64,000 nt of DNA from Leptodactylus fallax (taxonomy: Eukaryota > Chordata > Amphibia > Anura > Leptodactylidae): assembly GCA_947044405.1 (NCBI GenBank), contig CAMRHE010000206.1, forward strand, positions 1,488,001 through 1,552,000, read 5' to 3'. Under the pieces are notes generated by a model. That model made no database searches. It was not told where the DNA came from and saw nothing but the letters and a program-made list of their open reading frames with translations. Within the stretch, counting starts at the first letter, position 1. The number at the start of each line of letters is the position of its first letter. Position numbers and translations under genes: made by a program. Positions 11,059 to 22,800 of the stretch are shown here, one piece after another.

Positions 11059-12360
11059 ATGCAAGTTAAAGCTGTATCATGCAAGAAGAATCCATGTATC
11101 AACACAATCCAGAAACACCACTGTCTTCTCTGGTTCAAAGCTCATTTAAAATGGACTGAGGCAAAATGGAAAACTCATCTGTGGTCAGATGAATCAAAAT
11201 GTGAAATTCCTTATGGAAACTACAGATGCTGTGTCCTGCGGACTCAAGAGGAGAGGGACAATCCAGCTTGTTATCAGTGCACAGTTCAACAACCTGCTTC
11301 TTTGATAATATGGATTACATTAGTACCTATAGCATGGGCAGTTTACACATCTTGAAAGGCACTATCAATGTTCAGGTTTTAGAACATCATATTGTCAGGA
11401 TTCTCCATTCAGCTGCTATACCTTTAAGGTTACCGAGTCAACCTGGCAAGCTTCCGCAGTTTGGAACGTTCCCTGGGCTTGTCCAATTAGTAGCTGAGGA
11501 GGCATATATAAGACCCCTTCCTCCTGACACATGTGACTTCTAATTTAGTTCTCAAGTTTGGCTCAAGACCTGTGTGTGTAATGGATTGCTTCATTCTGAG
11601 CCTCGGGTTATTTTCTGGTTTTACCAGTTATACCCGCTGATACCGTTCGGATTTGACCCTTGGCTTTCTATTGAATATCGCTTTGTTTCCTGATTCGGCC
11701 TCTGATTGCCTCTTGTGGTTTTGACCCTTTGCTTGGTTGAATATTCTTCTGTTTCCGATCTTCCCTGTAAGTTTTTTGTGGGTTCTGTGGTGTCAGTTAG
11801 TGGCGCGTTTATTTCCGGTACAGTTCCTGGTGGTGATAATTCGGACACCGAAATTCAGCAAAGCCCAACTGGCCTTGCGGCCAGCGCTGGTGAAGGCATT
11901 TGGGGATCTGTCTCTATCTCACAGTGCTGTGCTGCTCTTAAACCGCTTGCTCTTCTGCTCGCTGTTATCAGCCAGTTTCTGTTTTTGCTGCTATTTGCCC
12001 TTGCATTTCCACCATAACACATATGCTCCAATCTAGAAATCTCTTTCAGGGAAGTCCTTGTATTTGCAGCAAGACAATGCTAAACCACATACTGCACCCA
12101 CCTCAACAGCATGGCTTTACAGAAGAAGAGTCTAGGTGCTGAATTGACCACGCGCAGTACAGAAGTTTCACCAATAGGAAACATTTGGTGCATTATGAAA
12201 CAAAAAATCCAGTAAAGAAGACCCAGGACTATTCAGAAGCTAGAATCCTACATCAGACAAGAATGGGACAACACTCCTCTCCCAAGACTCCACCGATTGG
12301 TCTCCTCACTTCCCACATCTTTACAGTCTTTTGTAAAAAGAAGAGGGATCCTACACAATG
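11059..12360 (+). pseudogene. Tc1-type transposase pseudogene (interrupted)
   Basis: The segment 11059-11355 reads HHCLLWFKAHLKWTEAKWK and then LWSDESK, which holds the first catalytic aspartate of the DDE/D triad. It continues with an LRTQEERDNPACYQ-type stretch and, after a frame change, GSLHILKGTINVQVLEHHI. The reading is then broken by the solo LTR. It resumes near 12040 with the equivalent of the QQDNAKPHT block (AGCAAGACAATGCTAAACC), which holds the second aspartate. Frameshifts and stops follow. It is non-functional. Confidence 0.65.
11393..12019 (+). mobile_element. Solo LTR (TG...CA) with 5-bp target duplication CATAT
   Basis: The segment starts TGTCAGGATTCTC, ends CACCATAACA, and is flanked by CATAT at 11388-11392 and 12020-12024. 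Removing it rejoins the surrounding transposase text. It has LTR-like layout: a CCAAT motif near 11483, TATATAAG at 11505-11512 and a T-rich downstream part. No internal retroelement genes or second LTR are present, so it is a solo LTR left by recombination. The frames inside (for example 11706-12017) are not genes. The 5-bp duplication and 627-bp size fit a Ty3/gypsy-like or retroviral LTR. The strand is inferred from the TATA orientation. Confidence 0.8.
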
Positions 12361-12569
12361 GTAGACATGGGATGTGTCGCTGCCATCAATTTCTGAATTA
12401 GTTAATTTTTTCAAACAAAATGGAATAATGTTTAACTTTCACCTTCTGATATGTGTTCTATGTTCTATTGTGAATAAAATATGGTTATATGAGATTTATA
12501 AATCATTGCATTCTTGTTTTCTTTACATGTTACACAGCGCCCCAACTTTTTTGGGAATTTGAAATCAAA

Positions 12570-13720
12570 ATTCACAGACAACTTACACAAATGTTTCTGA
12601 TCACGTGACTTGTATGGCATCGTTGAGCAAAAGGCCATCACCATGTAGCCTAATGTCTGGGAATTATTCATTGCTTGTCAAGTGAGGTAGGTCCTAAGTG
12701 GGACAAGGACCAAAGGACTTTAATGGTGGAATAAAAAACAGTAACAGAGGCACGTGGTGCAATACAAGCAATTCAACTTTACTATCTTTGGGATACCAGC
12801 TTGGCGGTTACAAACAAGCCTTAGACATCTGTGGTTGCAAACTGTCTTTCAGTGCCAGAGAACAGTCTTCATTCCAGACTTTATGGCTGGTAGCAGTCAC
12901 TCATCATGCTCTAAATGAGTCAAACTGGCCAGGTCTCCCTTCACTCACTTCCTTCGCTCTACTACAATACAGGTTCTGCACCTAAACACTCTGCTCGCCC
13001 ATCCCACTTCTATCTTAGACTTTACCAGACTGGACATACAGCTTCTCAGGACCAAGCAGATGCTGGGGCAATTTGTACAAATTTGTATCTGCTAAGCCGT
13101 GCAGCACTTCACCTCAGCAGAGACCCATTAGCCCACATCTTCTGACTCTCACAGCCACCTGAGTGATTGAATGCAGAAATCTTATACATATATAAAATAT
13201 CTATAGCGCCATCCTATTACAACAGGAACAATGCAGCATACTCTTCCATTTACTTGAAGACCTGGAAAAGGGGACATTAAGGACCTATTGCAGTACAGAT
13301 CCTCACACATATAGCAGTGCTGTAAATAGTACATGATGTACAGTGGTTCATAATACATCTGAAGGGGCTGCACCACCACCTTATACATCTGTTTAAAATG
13401 AGTAGAGGAAGCAGTAGTCTGAGATACTCCTTATAGCAGTAATTTTACTTCAACATAATGTTAGCGAATGGAGCAGGTGCAGCTGGTGATGTCTCCCGCC
13501 ATTGTCTGTCCATGATACCGTATATATACAAGTAACAATATTTCCCCCATGCTATGCATTATCCATACAAGTCACTTAGGTACAGTATATACATACCTCT
13601 TAATAATTTTGGCACATCTCATTATGTTCATGTGCCATAACATAAATTCTGAATACGATTTATCTGTTATTTGCACCAGTTTTCTGGTATAAATAATCAA
13701 AATTTTGTTTCTGCCAACTC
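12570..13720. other. Intergenic, no gene seen
   Basis: This is mixed sequence with short inverted repeats, such as the CAGCATAC and TATGTAC clusters at 13190-13390. No splice-bounded coding segment or recognised repeat family could be supported. Confidence 0.4.
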
Positions 13721-13726
13721 CTTGAG

Positions 13727-13950
13727 GCTAAGGCCCAATGTAGTGATTCGCAGCCAAAAAGCACTGAGGAAAAATCCACGGCGGAAACGCATCACAGTTT
13801 TTCCCACAGCACTTTTCACAAAATGTCTGCAGAGTTTCATCTGTAGACTTTCTGCTTCAATTATACGTATGCAGAAAACGCCAGCATGTCCACTGTGGAT
13901 ATTTTTCTGCAATGTGTCTGCAATTTTCCACAGCAATACAAAAATATTGT
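13727..13950. mobile_element. CTAAGGCC-type MITE, partial
   Basis: It starts GGCTAAGGCCCAATGTAG and contains GCGGAAACGCATCACAGTTTTTCCCACAGC and AATTATACG motifs shared with the fuller copies at 16.3, 17.5, 38.7 and 53.4 kb. The 3' end is missing. It is non-coding. Confidence 0.55.
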
Positions 13951-13986
13951 CAGTGACTGTCCCATACAGGACTCACAATCTTAATG

Positions 13987-14136
13987 CCCTATCAGTATGT
14001 CTTTGGAGTGTGGGAGGAAATCCCAAACACAGGGAGAATGTACAATTCCTTGCTGATATTGTTCTTGGCTTGATTTGAACCCAGGACACAGTGCTGCAAA
14101 GTCACAGTAGTAACCACTGAGCCACCATGCTGCCCC
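13987..14136 (-). mobile_element. tRNA-derived SINE
   Basis: On the minus strand the 5' end reads GGGGCAGCATGGTGGCTCAG. TGGCTCAGTGG (complement of 14114-14124) matches a tRNA-type pol III A box. GGTTCAAATC (complement of 14072-14081) matches a B box at normal spacing. The body continues through TTTGGGATTTCCTCCCACAC to CAAAGACATACTGATAGGG. The order and the boxes identify a tRNA-derived SINE of the kind common in fish and amphibians. The exact family is not assigned. Confidence 0.7.
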
Positions 14137-15485
14137 AATCACTCTTTGTCCTGATACACAAAACCATAGAATTCAAAGAGCATGTACTTTGTCTTTCTCG
14201 TGGCTATATATAAAATATGCACATTTTTTCACTTTTGCACATCCCTCAACACTTTTCTGGAAGAGGCATGCCTTGGATGGAACCACCACCCTGACAGATT
14301 TACTCTGGCTTACTGGTGTAAATGATCCCTGAAATCTACATGAGCTGGCATAGACTTCAGCCCTGCGGTGGGTGTGCCTGAGTTATGAGAAGGCCTGTAC
14401 CTCCTAATAAATGAGGTGCACCATTTGCCAATGCAGGGGATGTGAAGAGCAGCCTTCATAAATCTGCCCCCTTACTTTTATACCAGTTTCTCACAGTGCA
14501 ACTTTGGTGCAATATTTGCATGAATTCTTAAAAGCATTTCTGTCATTTGGGTAACTTTTTTGAAGAATTAAGGGTCAAATTTTCATTTTTTTTTAAAGTA
14601 TATACTGTAAAATTTGTTAAAACAACAGCTCATGTCGAAAGAGAGACTTTGAGAGGATGTAAAACAGAAGAAAAGTAAAGAATTTTTTTTACTTCACCTG
14701 TTTTTGCCTTAAAAAAAAAGTAATAAAAAACTGCAACTGTGAACAAGCTACATATGCTCCTCCATAAACATAAAAAAAAAATGAGCCCATTAGACATTAC
14801 TATGCTTATCTGGTAAAGTCTGTCAGGCATGATAATGAATAAACCTTTGTTCTCAGTTCAGTACATTAATGAACATATGTCCGAGAATGTTAAAATTCCT
14901 GAAAGCTGACAAAGCAAAAAGTCCACAATTTTGTAGATTATCGCCAGCATTGTTCTGAAAGAGGTGATGGAGGAAATCGCTTCAGCAGATTTTAATGTGC
15001 ACAAAAGCACAATATATCTGTCAACAAATGCCGTGTACTACAAATTCTCTTTCTGCAACGTTTTGGTGGAAAATATAGACAGAGGAACACTTCTAGCCTT
15101 TCTGCTGCCTAAGCAAGCTGTCAGTTTGAGCTTTCCGGAGCCTTTACTTTTTTAGGATTTTTAAAAGGAAGCTTCCACTTTTTGTATTTCTCAGATGCTT
15201 CTAAAAAAAAAAACTTCACAAATAATTATATTAAACATATCTTGTTTTATGTTTACAGCTTCCATGAAGATAAATGTGTCTCTGTAGTAACAATCCCCAA
15301 GTTCAGTTTTACATTGCTGCCATACTCATGTGTTGCTAACTTTCCAGATCTACAGTATGTTAGCAAGAAGTAGATGGCAGAAGAAAATAGTGACAGATGT
15401 AAGGGAATGTCACACAACTGCAAAAGAAATAGTCCCTACATAGCTCTATGGGGGTCAAAATATGGCAATGTCATGAAGACATGTT
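14137..15485. other. Intergenic, no gene seen
   Basis: AT-rich sequence with A/T runs. Frames of 60-66 codons (for example 14964-15155) have no signal, domain or splice context that would support a gene. Confidence 0.4.
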
Positions 15486-15488
15486 TTA

Positions 15489-16306
15489 GGCAAGGTTCAC
15501 ACTACCGTTGGAGTCCGTTATGAAGGTGTTCCTCACAGCGTCATCGCCGGGCAGTAAGGAACGCCCCCTCTGACAGTACAGCACTATAGACGAGCTCAGA
15601 GAGAGGGGGCGTTCCTTACAGGACAGCAATGACGCTCAGCTGTGCGGAACGCCCCCTCAGTACAAGTCTATGAACGAACGAGAAGTGTCGGGGAGGGCGT
15701 TCCTCGCAGCGCAGCTAGACTGTCAGGAACGCCTTTCTGACAGTAAACCATGTAACTTACACCGCCGATATCTCCAGCCCCAGGGCACATACCGGGAAAG
15801 CCGGCAGTGCGCTGAATTCAGCGTGCTGTCGGCTTTCTAGCGGTATTTAAAACCGCATGTGCCTGAGGACACGAAAGGTCCTCTTTAACACTGTTAATGG
15901 TTTTTTTTTTGGTTTGTTTCTCCTTTCTGAGCATGCGCAGGGAAAATAAACGGACATAAAATAATGGACAGTAACTGATGGCTATCAGTTACTGTCCGTT
16001 ATAAGTCCATTACCCATAGACTTCAATGTTAAAAAAATAACGGACACTTGCTGTCCGTCAAGAATCCGTTTTTTTCAAATGGACAAAAAGTCCTGCATAT
16101 AGGATTTTTTTGTCCGTGAAAAAAAACGGACTTCTGACGGATTTGGTGTAAACGGACACAAACGGACACAATATAAAAACCCATTGAAATGAATGGAAAT
16201 TTTAACGGATTTCTGACGGTTCAGCTAGTGTCAGATGCTAAAATCTTGTAACGGACAATAGCAACGGACACTACTGACGGTCACCAACGGTAGTGTGAAC
16301 GTCCCC
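15489..16306. mobile_element. Harbinger-like MITE, TSD TTA, with internal insertion
   Basis: TTA flanks both ends (15486-15488 and 16307-16309). Ends GGCAAGGTTCACACTACC and, inverted, GGGGACGTTCACACTACC, then CGTTGG. The interior is full of ACGGACA/TGTCCGT motifs, with an inner palindrome around ACAGTAACTGATGGCTATCA. The 3-bp TTA duplication fits PIF/Harbinger. The first part (about 15526-15890) is a second element, GGAACGCC-rich and ending AAAGGTCCTCTTTAA. It is related to 22.02-22.33 kb and is in opposite orientation here. A sister copy is at 29844-30355. Confidence 0.75.
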
Positions 16307-16325
16307 TTAGAAAAGTTTTACATTT

Positions 16326-16704
16326 TTAGGCCGAGACCCCACGTGGCATAAACGCTGCAGTTTGCCCGTGGTGTTAACACTGCCGAAAAAAACGCAACGT
16401 TTTACAGTCCCTGCAAAGTGGATGGAATTCGCTAGAATCCCATCCACACATTGTGGAAAATACATGCTGCGGACATGCTGCAATTTCAAAAACCATCACA
16501 GTTTTGGAAATCGCAGCATGTCAATTATACCTTCGGAAATGCCAACAGTTTCCCTATAGGTAAAATGGAAACAGAAATTCCGCAGAGGAAACTTCTGCGG
16601 ACTTTCTGTGAAAAACGCTGCTGGATAAACCACGATGCATTGCTACTGCAGTTTTTCCTACAGCGCTTTTTTGCTGTGGCCCGCTACATGGGACCTTAGC
16701 CTTA
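16326..16704. mobile_element. CTAAGGCC-type MITE
   Basis: Left TAGGCCGAGACCCCACGTGG and right CATGGGACCTTAGCCTTA are inverted copies. The inner repeats contain TGCTGCAATTTCAAAAACC, CGCAGCATGTCAATTATACC and GCAGTTTTTCCTACAGCGC. There is no coding potential. It is one of about ten copies in the window. Confidence 0.7.
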
Positions 16705-16905
16705 TACAGGTATTAAATTATAACAAAAAAAAGTATCTTGGTATCACCAGGATTGTTTTGACTCAGAATAAAGGTAACCTGTAGTTTTTATTGCATAGTG
16801 AACACTGTATAAACAAAACCTGTAAGAGAATGGTGCAGCTGAGCCTTTTTTTCCCAATTCCACCCCCTTTAGAATTTTTTTTGTGGATTCCCAGTAAAAT
16901 ATTAA

Positions 16906-17510
16906 AGGGATTCTATCATTAAAAAAAATGTTTTTAAACTAAAAGCACGTAGGAATAGCCTTTAGAAAGGCTATTCATCTCTTACCTTTATTTTGCAGGT
17001 CCGTGCTGCCGTTTTTGAATTTTTCTTCTTTTCTTCATTATGCTAATTGTGCTCAGAGAGCACAAGGGGCATCCCCTGTGCTCAGAGCACAGCTTAGTAA
17101 TCGATTCCAGCGCTGCCTCTGTCTTCTGTTCCTGACGTGTCTCCTCCAATTCATTCCTCCTCTTACACGAGACCACCTCAAAATAGCCTATGGAACAGCC
17201 GACTGCGTATGTTCCGTCGGCCATTTTGCGGTGGTCTCTTACACAAGACCACCACAAAATGGCCGACAGAACATGCGCAGTCGGCTCTGTCCAAGCCGAA
17301 GGAGGAGACGCATCAGAAACAGAAGAGAGAGGCGGCGCTGGAATCGATGACAACGCTGTGCTCTGAGCACAATTAGCGTAATGAAGAATAGAGGAAAAAT
17401 TAAAAACGCCGGCGCGGACCTGCAAAATAAAGGTAAGAGATGGATAGCCTTTCTAAAGGCTATTCCTACGTGCTTTGAGTTTAAAATGTTTTTTTAATGA
17501 TAGAATCCCT
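16906..17510. mobile_element. MITE with about 100-bp terminal inverted repeats (AGGGATTCTATCATT)
   Basis: Both ends read AGGGATTCTATCATTAAAAA inwards. The pairing continues through AAAGCACGTAGGAATAGCC, TTTAGAAAGGCTAT and TTTATTTTGCAGGTCCG. The central part carries another inverted pair around TGCTCAGAGCACA and GTGGTCTC. The frames on both strands at 16988-17425 are palindrome products. Confidence 0.8.
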
Positions 17511-17534
17511 GTTTTTTTAATGATAGAAAACAAG

Positions 17535-17897
17535 CCTTTAGGCCGGAGTCCCAAAATTGCGAATATACAGCCTTTTGGCTGCAACAAAAATGCCGCAGAA
17601 AAAAAGGCTGCGCATTATAGTACCTGCAAATTCTGGCTAATCCCATCCACACTTTGCAGAAAAAAAAATCCTCAGTGGAAATGCTGCAATTTCAAAAAAC
17701 ATAGCATTTTTGTAAATCGCAGCATGTCAATTATATCTCCGAAAATGCTGCCGTTTTCTGTATAGGTATAATAAAGACAGAAAGTCCGCAGAGTAAAACT
17801 CTGCACACTTTCTGTGAAAAATCCTGCAATGTGTTTCTGTCGCTGTCTTTTCTGTGTGTTTTTCGGCTGTGGCTCGCTACGTGTGACCTTAGCTTTA
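17535..17897. mobile_element. CTAAGGCC-type MITE
   Basis: Left TTTAGGCCGGAGTCCCAAAA and right CGCTACGTGTGACCTTAGC. The interior again has CGCAGCATGTCAATTATA and GTCCGCAGAG motifs. It lies 25 bp after the previous MITE. Confidence 0.65.
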
Positions 17898-19670
<1,773 letters not shown>

Positions 19671-19679
19671 ACTGTGTCT

Positions 19680-19978
19680 TTTTGAGAGTCCATTCACACT
19701 GGACTCATGGTTTCCAATTGTAACTAACATAAACCATAATGCACTGCCATATCTATATACATGATGGATCCACCAATACCTGATTGGCATCATTGAATTA
19801 TAATGGAGTCTGTTTCCTGTCATGGTTTCCATTTTTTGATTGGAAGAATATCAAGAGAACCCAAACAATCCAACAGAATCCACAATAGAGCTACCAGTTT
19901 TTGGAGCTAGAAGGTCCCTAAAACCCCTCTACAATATGAGACAAACCGGTTTTATAGATAGTACATGGTAACTGGGAG
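19680..19978. other. Spacer between transposons, nothing recognised
   Basis: Short AT-rich segment with no coding or repeat signature that I can defend. Confidence 0.4.
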
Positions 19979-20735
19979 GCCCTGTAACTAGTGGCATAAA
20001 TACCGGGGTAGCAGAGGTAAGCGGCTGCCACAGGGCCCGAGACATTAGGGGGTAACCCCAGCAGGTAACGAACCCTATTTACTTACCAATCCCCGCCCCT
20101 GCTCACGGCCGCCTGCGCTTCCCCTTCTGCGGAAGTGGAGGTGGCTGTGAGCAGGAACGGGGATCAGTAAGTGAGCCCACGGGCCCATAAACCCCACAAA
20201 CACTGCTATCATTAGGTCCAGGGAAGGTGAGGGAACATAAAAAACAATGTTACTTACCTCTCCTGTTCTCCAGCAGTTTTCGGGCCCCTTTGGTGACGTC
20301 CCATAATGATGCCAGCCTGGCTCATCTGACCTCTGGTCCAACATTGAAGAGGGCCGAAAGTAGTGGGGAATGTGCCGAAGCGAGGGAGAGGTAAGTAACA
20401 TTGTTTTTTATGTTTGTATCCTCCCTTGGGTCCCCCTTCCGATCATTATACTCTGGGGTCTGAGAAGACCCCAGAGTATAATAATTGTTCATGGGTGGTC
20501 CACAATAGGGCATAATACTGTGTGAAAGGGCCACTATGGGGCATAATAGTGTGTGCAGGGGCCACTATGGTGCATAATAGTGTGTGTAGGGGCCACTATG
20601 GCACATAATAGTGTGTGTAGAGGCCACTATGGCGCATAATAGTGTGTGCAGGAATGCAGGGAATGTGGTTTGGTTGGGGGGGCCCATGTCACATTTTTGC
20701 CTTGGGGCCCAGCCATTCCTAGTTACGTCACAGCC
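19979..20735. mobile_element. hAT-like non-autonomous element with hairpin and 31-bp repeats
   Basis: The right end GCCATTCCTAGTTACGTCAC and the diverged left end CTGTAACTAGTGGCATAA are of the CGTAACTAGG type. Inside are TTACTTACCTCTCCTGTTCT, a strong hairpin at 20444-20483 (ATTATACTCTGGGGTCT and its complement), and about five copies of a 31-bp unit (20495-20655). The same layout occurs at 44.4-45.9 and 62.95-64.0 kb. It has no coding capacity. Confidence 0.6.
20495..20655. repeat. 31-bp minisatellite, about 5 copies
   Basis: The unit contains GGGGCCACTATGGCGCATAA followed by TAGTGTGTGTA. The repeat period of 31 bp is counted between successive GGCCACTATGG motifs. It is homologous to the arrays at 44915-45435 and 63038-63672. 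Confidence 0.85.
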
Positions 20736-22020
20736 TGTAACAGATTTTGTGTTGGGACCCTGGAGCTACAGGTTTCACCTCTGATGACATCATAAAGCTC
20801 CTTTCTCTCGGGGCTGCCATGACAGTTTCAATACTCACTCAGGCAGGAGTAGTGTCTAAATGGGCCGCAAGAGTACCAGAGACACAATAATGGTTCACCA
20901 GAAGACATCCAAATTTGAAGGGTACTATGGACTATTTCCAATGTTTTTTGGAGGGTGGGCCCCCAGTATAATTTTATCTGGTGAGCCCAAGGAACCTCAG
21001 TATAATACTGTATATGCCAGATCTTAGAAGTGAATTTTAACGAAGGTTGCTGAAAATACAAAGAAAATAAATATTGCGGGAGATGTCAGTGCCACTTGTG
21101 TCTGCTTATTTTTCATTTTGTATGCTGTTGTTTGCTGCTACAAATGGCAGCTTTTGATGAGAGCAAGCTGACAACTGAAAACCAAGAGCCAGAGGCGTAG
21201 CTAGGGGTTCAGCACAGGGGGGCCAACATGTCCAAGTGGGCCCCCAGCTTGGACTTGTTCGTATACCGACACTATCAGTATACGGTGAGCGTATAGTAGT
21301 ATATATAGCAGCTCTACACAGGGGTCTGCAGACGATTTAGGTGAATACAGGGCAGTAGCATTTAGTGACTTACCAGTGACGTCTCTGACCAACCCTTCAC
21401 ATTCCCCGTCTCTTTTATCTGGACGGCCATGACCACTTATTCCAGTCTCTGTAAAGTTTGCAACACAGATATCTTTGGCTCCTCACTTTTCCAGGCACCT
21501 GACCCACATTGTCCTCACCTGCACAAAGCCCCCATCCTGCTGCTACCCCAATTATAAAATATATAATATACCCCCCATAATGAATAATACCCCCAAGTGT
21601 ATCTTTAAGTTAATAACTTCCCTGTGCACCCCTTTAAATATTGCCCCTTATTAATAATGCCCCAGATGTTTCCTTAAAAGGAAAAAAAGGGAAAATAAAT
21701 TATTGGGGTTCCAATACCCCGGACCACCAGGATCAGCTGTTTGAATGAACCATGGTACCTGTGTAAGCGCTGTGACCCCTTCTCTGTTTACATAGTGTCA
21801 TTCTTTTCATAGCGGCCATGTAATGTTACTACAGCCTCATCCTATACACGTCTATGTGAGAAGGCTGTAATTACATCACACGGTCACTATAAACAGACAG
21901 CGTGTGATATAAACAGGTGCCATAGCCCCTTCATACAGCTGATCAGTGGGGAATCACTTATCTCTTATTGATGTTTTATTCTGAGGATAGACCATCAATA
22001 AAAATGAGCTGTAAAACTCC

Positions 22021-22330
22021 TTAAAGAGGACCTTTCACGTCCTCATGTATATGATGTTTTACATACCGCTAGAAAGCCGACAGCACCCTGAATTCAACAC
22101 ACTGCCGGCTTTCCCAGTATGTGCCCCGGGGCTGGAGATATCGGCGGTCTTAGTTTCACAGTTTACTATCAGAAAGGTGTTCCTGACAGTCTAGCTACGC
22201 TAGGCGTTCCTGACGGTTATCGTTCATAGACCAGTACTTAGGGGGGGTCCCCCCAGGCCAGGGGGCACGGCGGGGCAGGAACGCCCCCTCTGATAGTACA
22301 GCGCATGGGGGGGTAGAGAGGGGGGGGGGT
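22021..22330. mobile_element. MITE fragment (TTAAAGAGGACCTTTCACG) ending in G-rich tract
   Basis: It starts TTAAAGAGGACCTTTCACG, followed by CCGCTAGAAAGCCGACAGC and its partner CACTGCCGGCTTTCC. It is the same element that sits reversed inside 15489-16306. The far end dissolves into G homopolymers. Confidence 0.6.
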
Positions 22331-22376
22331 CCTTAAAGGGGGGGGGGGGGGGGGGGGGGTTTTTCCGGGGGGGGTT
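22226..22376. repeat. G-homopolymer-rich block
   Basis: Several runs of 7 to about 20 G are concentrated in 150 bp, between two MITE segments. It may be real low-complexity DNA or an assembly artefact. Confidence 0.7.
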
Positions 22377-22379
22377 TGC

Positions 22380-22800
22380 ACTGAAAGTTCGCAGGTGTAC
22401 TTTCCGCTGCAACTATACTCCCCAGGAAATCGCAGGGTATCGGCTGCACATATTTTACTGCAACGTGGGTATGGGGGCCACATGTGGCGAAAACCCACAG
22501 GAAAAAAACCCGGCATTTTACATCTAGCAAATCCCATCCACACATTGCGGAAAAATACGTGCAGCAGATGCACTGCGATTTCCAAAACCGTTGCGGTTTT
22601 GGAAATTGAAGCATTTCAATTATACCTACAGAAACACTGGCGGTTTCCATATAGGTGTATTGAAATCAGAAAGTCAACAGGGGAAACCTCTACGGACCTT
22701 CTGTGAAAAGTGCTGCGAGAAAAACCACAATGTTACCGCTGTGGTTTTTCCTGCAGCCCTTTTTTTTCTGCAGCCCACTATGTGGGGCCTTAGTCTTATT
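22380..22800. mobile_element. CTAAGGCC-type MITE (diverged)
   Basis: The right end ACTATGTGGGGCCTTAGTC and the inner TTCCAAAACCGTTGCGGTTT, CAATTATACCTACAGAAAC and CTGTGGTTTTTCCTGCAGCC motifs match the family. The left end is lost in the G-rich block. Frames across it are palindrome products. Confidence 0.6.

Larger units (their letters stand above)
10395..12560 (+). mobile_element. Tc1/mariner-type transposon, decayed, split by a solo LTR
   Basis: The left terminal region (from TACAACCCCAATTCC at about 10397) and the right one (to about 12560) are inverted copies over roughly 170 bp. The shared landmarks are AGAAAACAAGAATRCAATGA, TATTCACARTAGAACATAG and CAGAAGGTGAAAGTT. The interior encodes transposase fragments in the plus direction. 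An LTR at 11393-12019 divides the coding part. Near the left end a roughly 32-bp unit ending GAAGGTGAAAGTTA is present three times in tandem (10490-10592). The extreme right end is diverged. Confidence 0.75.

Noticed and set aside
11706..12036. Two overlapping frames of 99-103 codons
   Set aside because: They fall in the 3' half of the solo LTR, which is non-coding, and no retroelement protein motif is present.
16988..17425. Frames of 79-145 codons on both strands
   Set aside because: They lie inside the palindromic MITE 16906-17510 and mirror each other.
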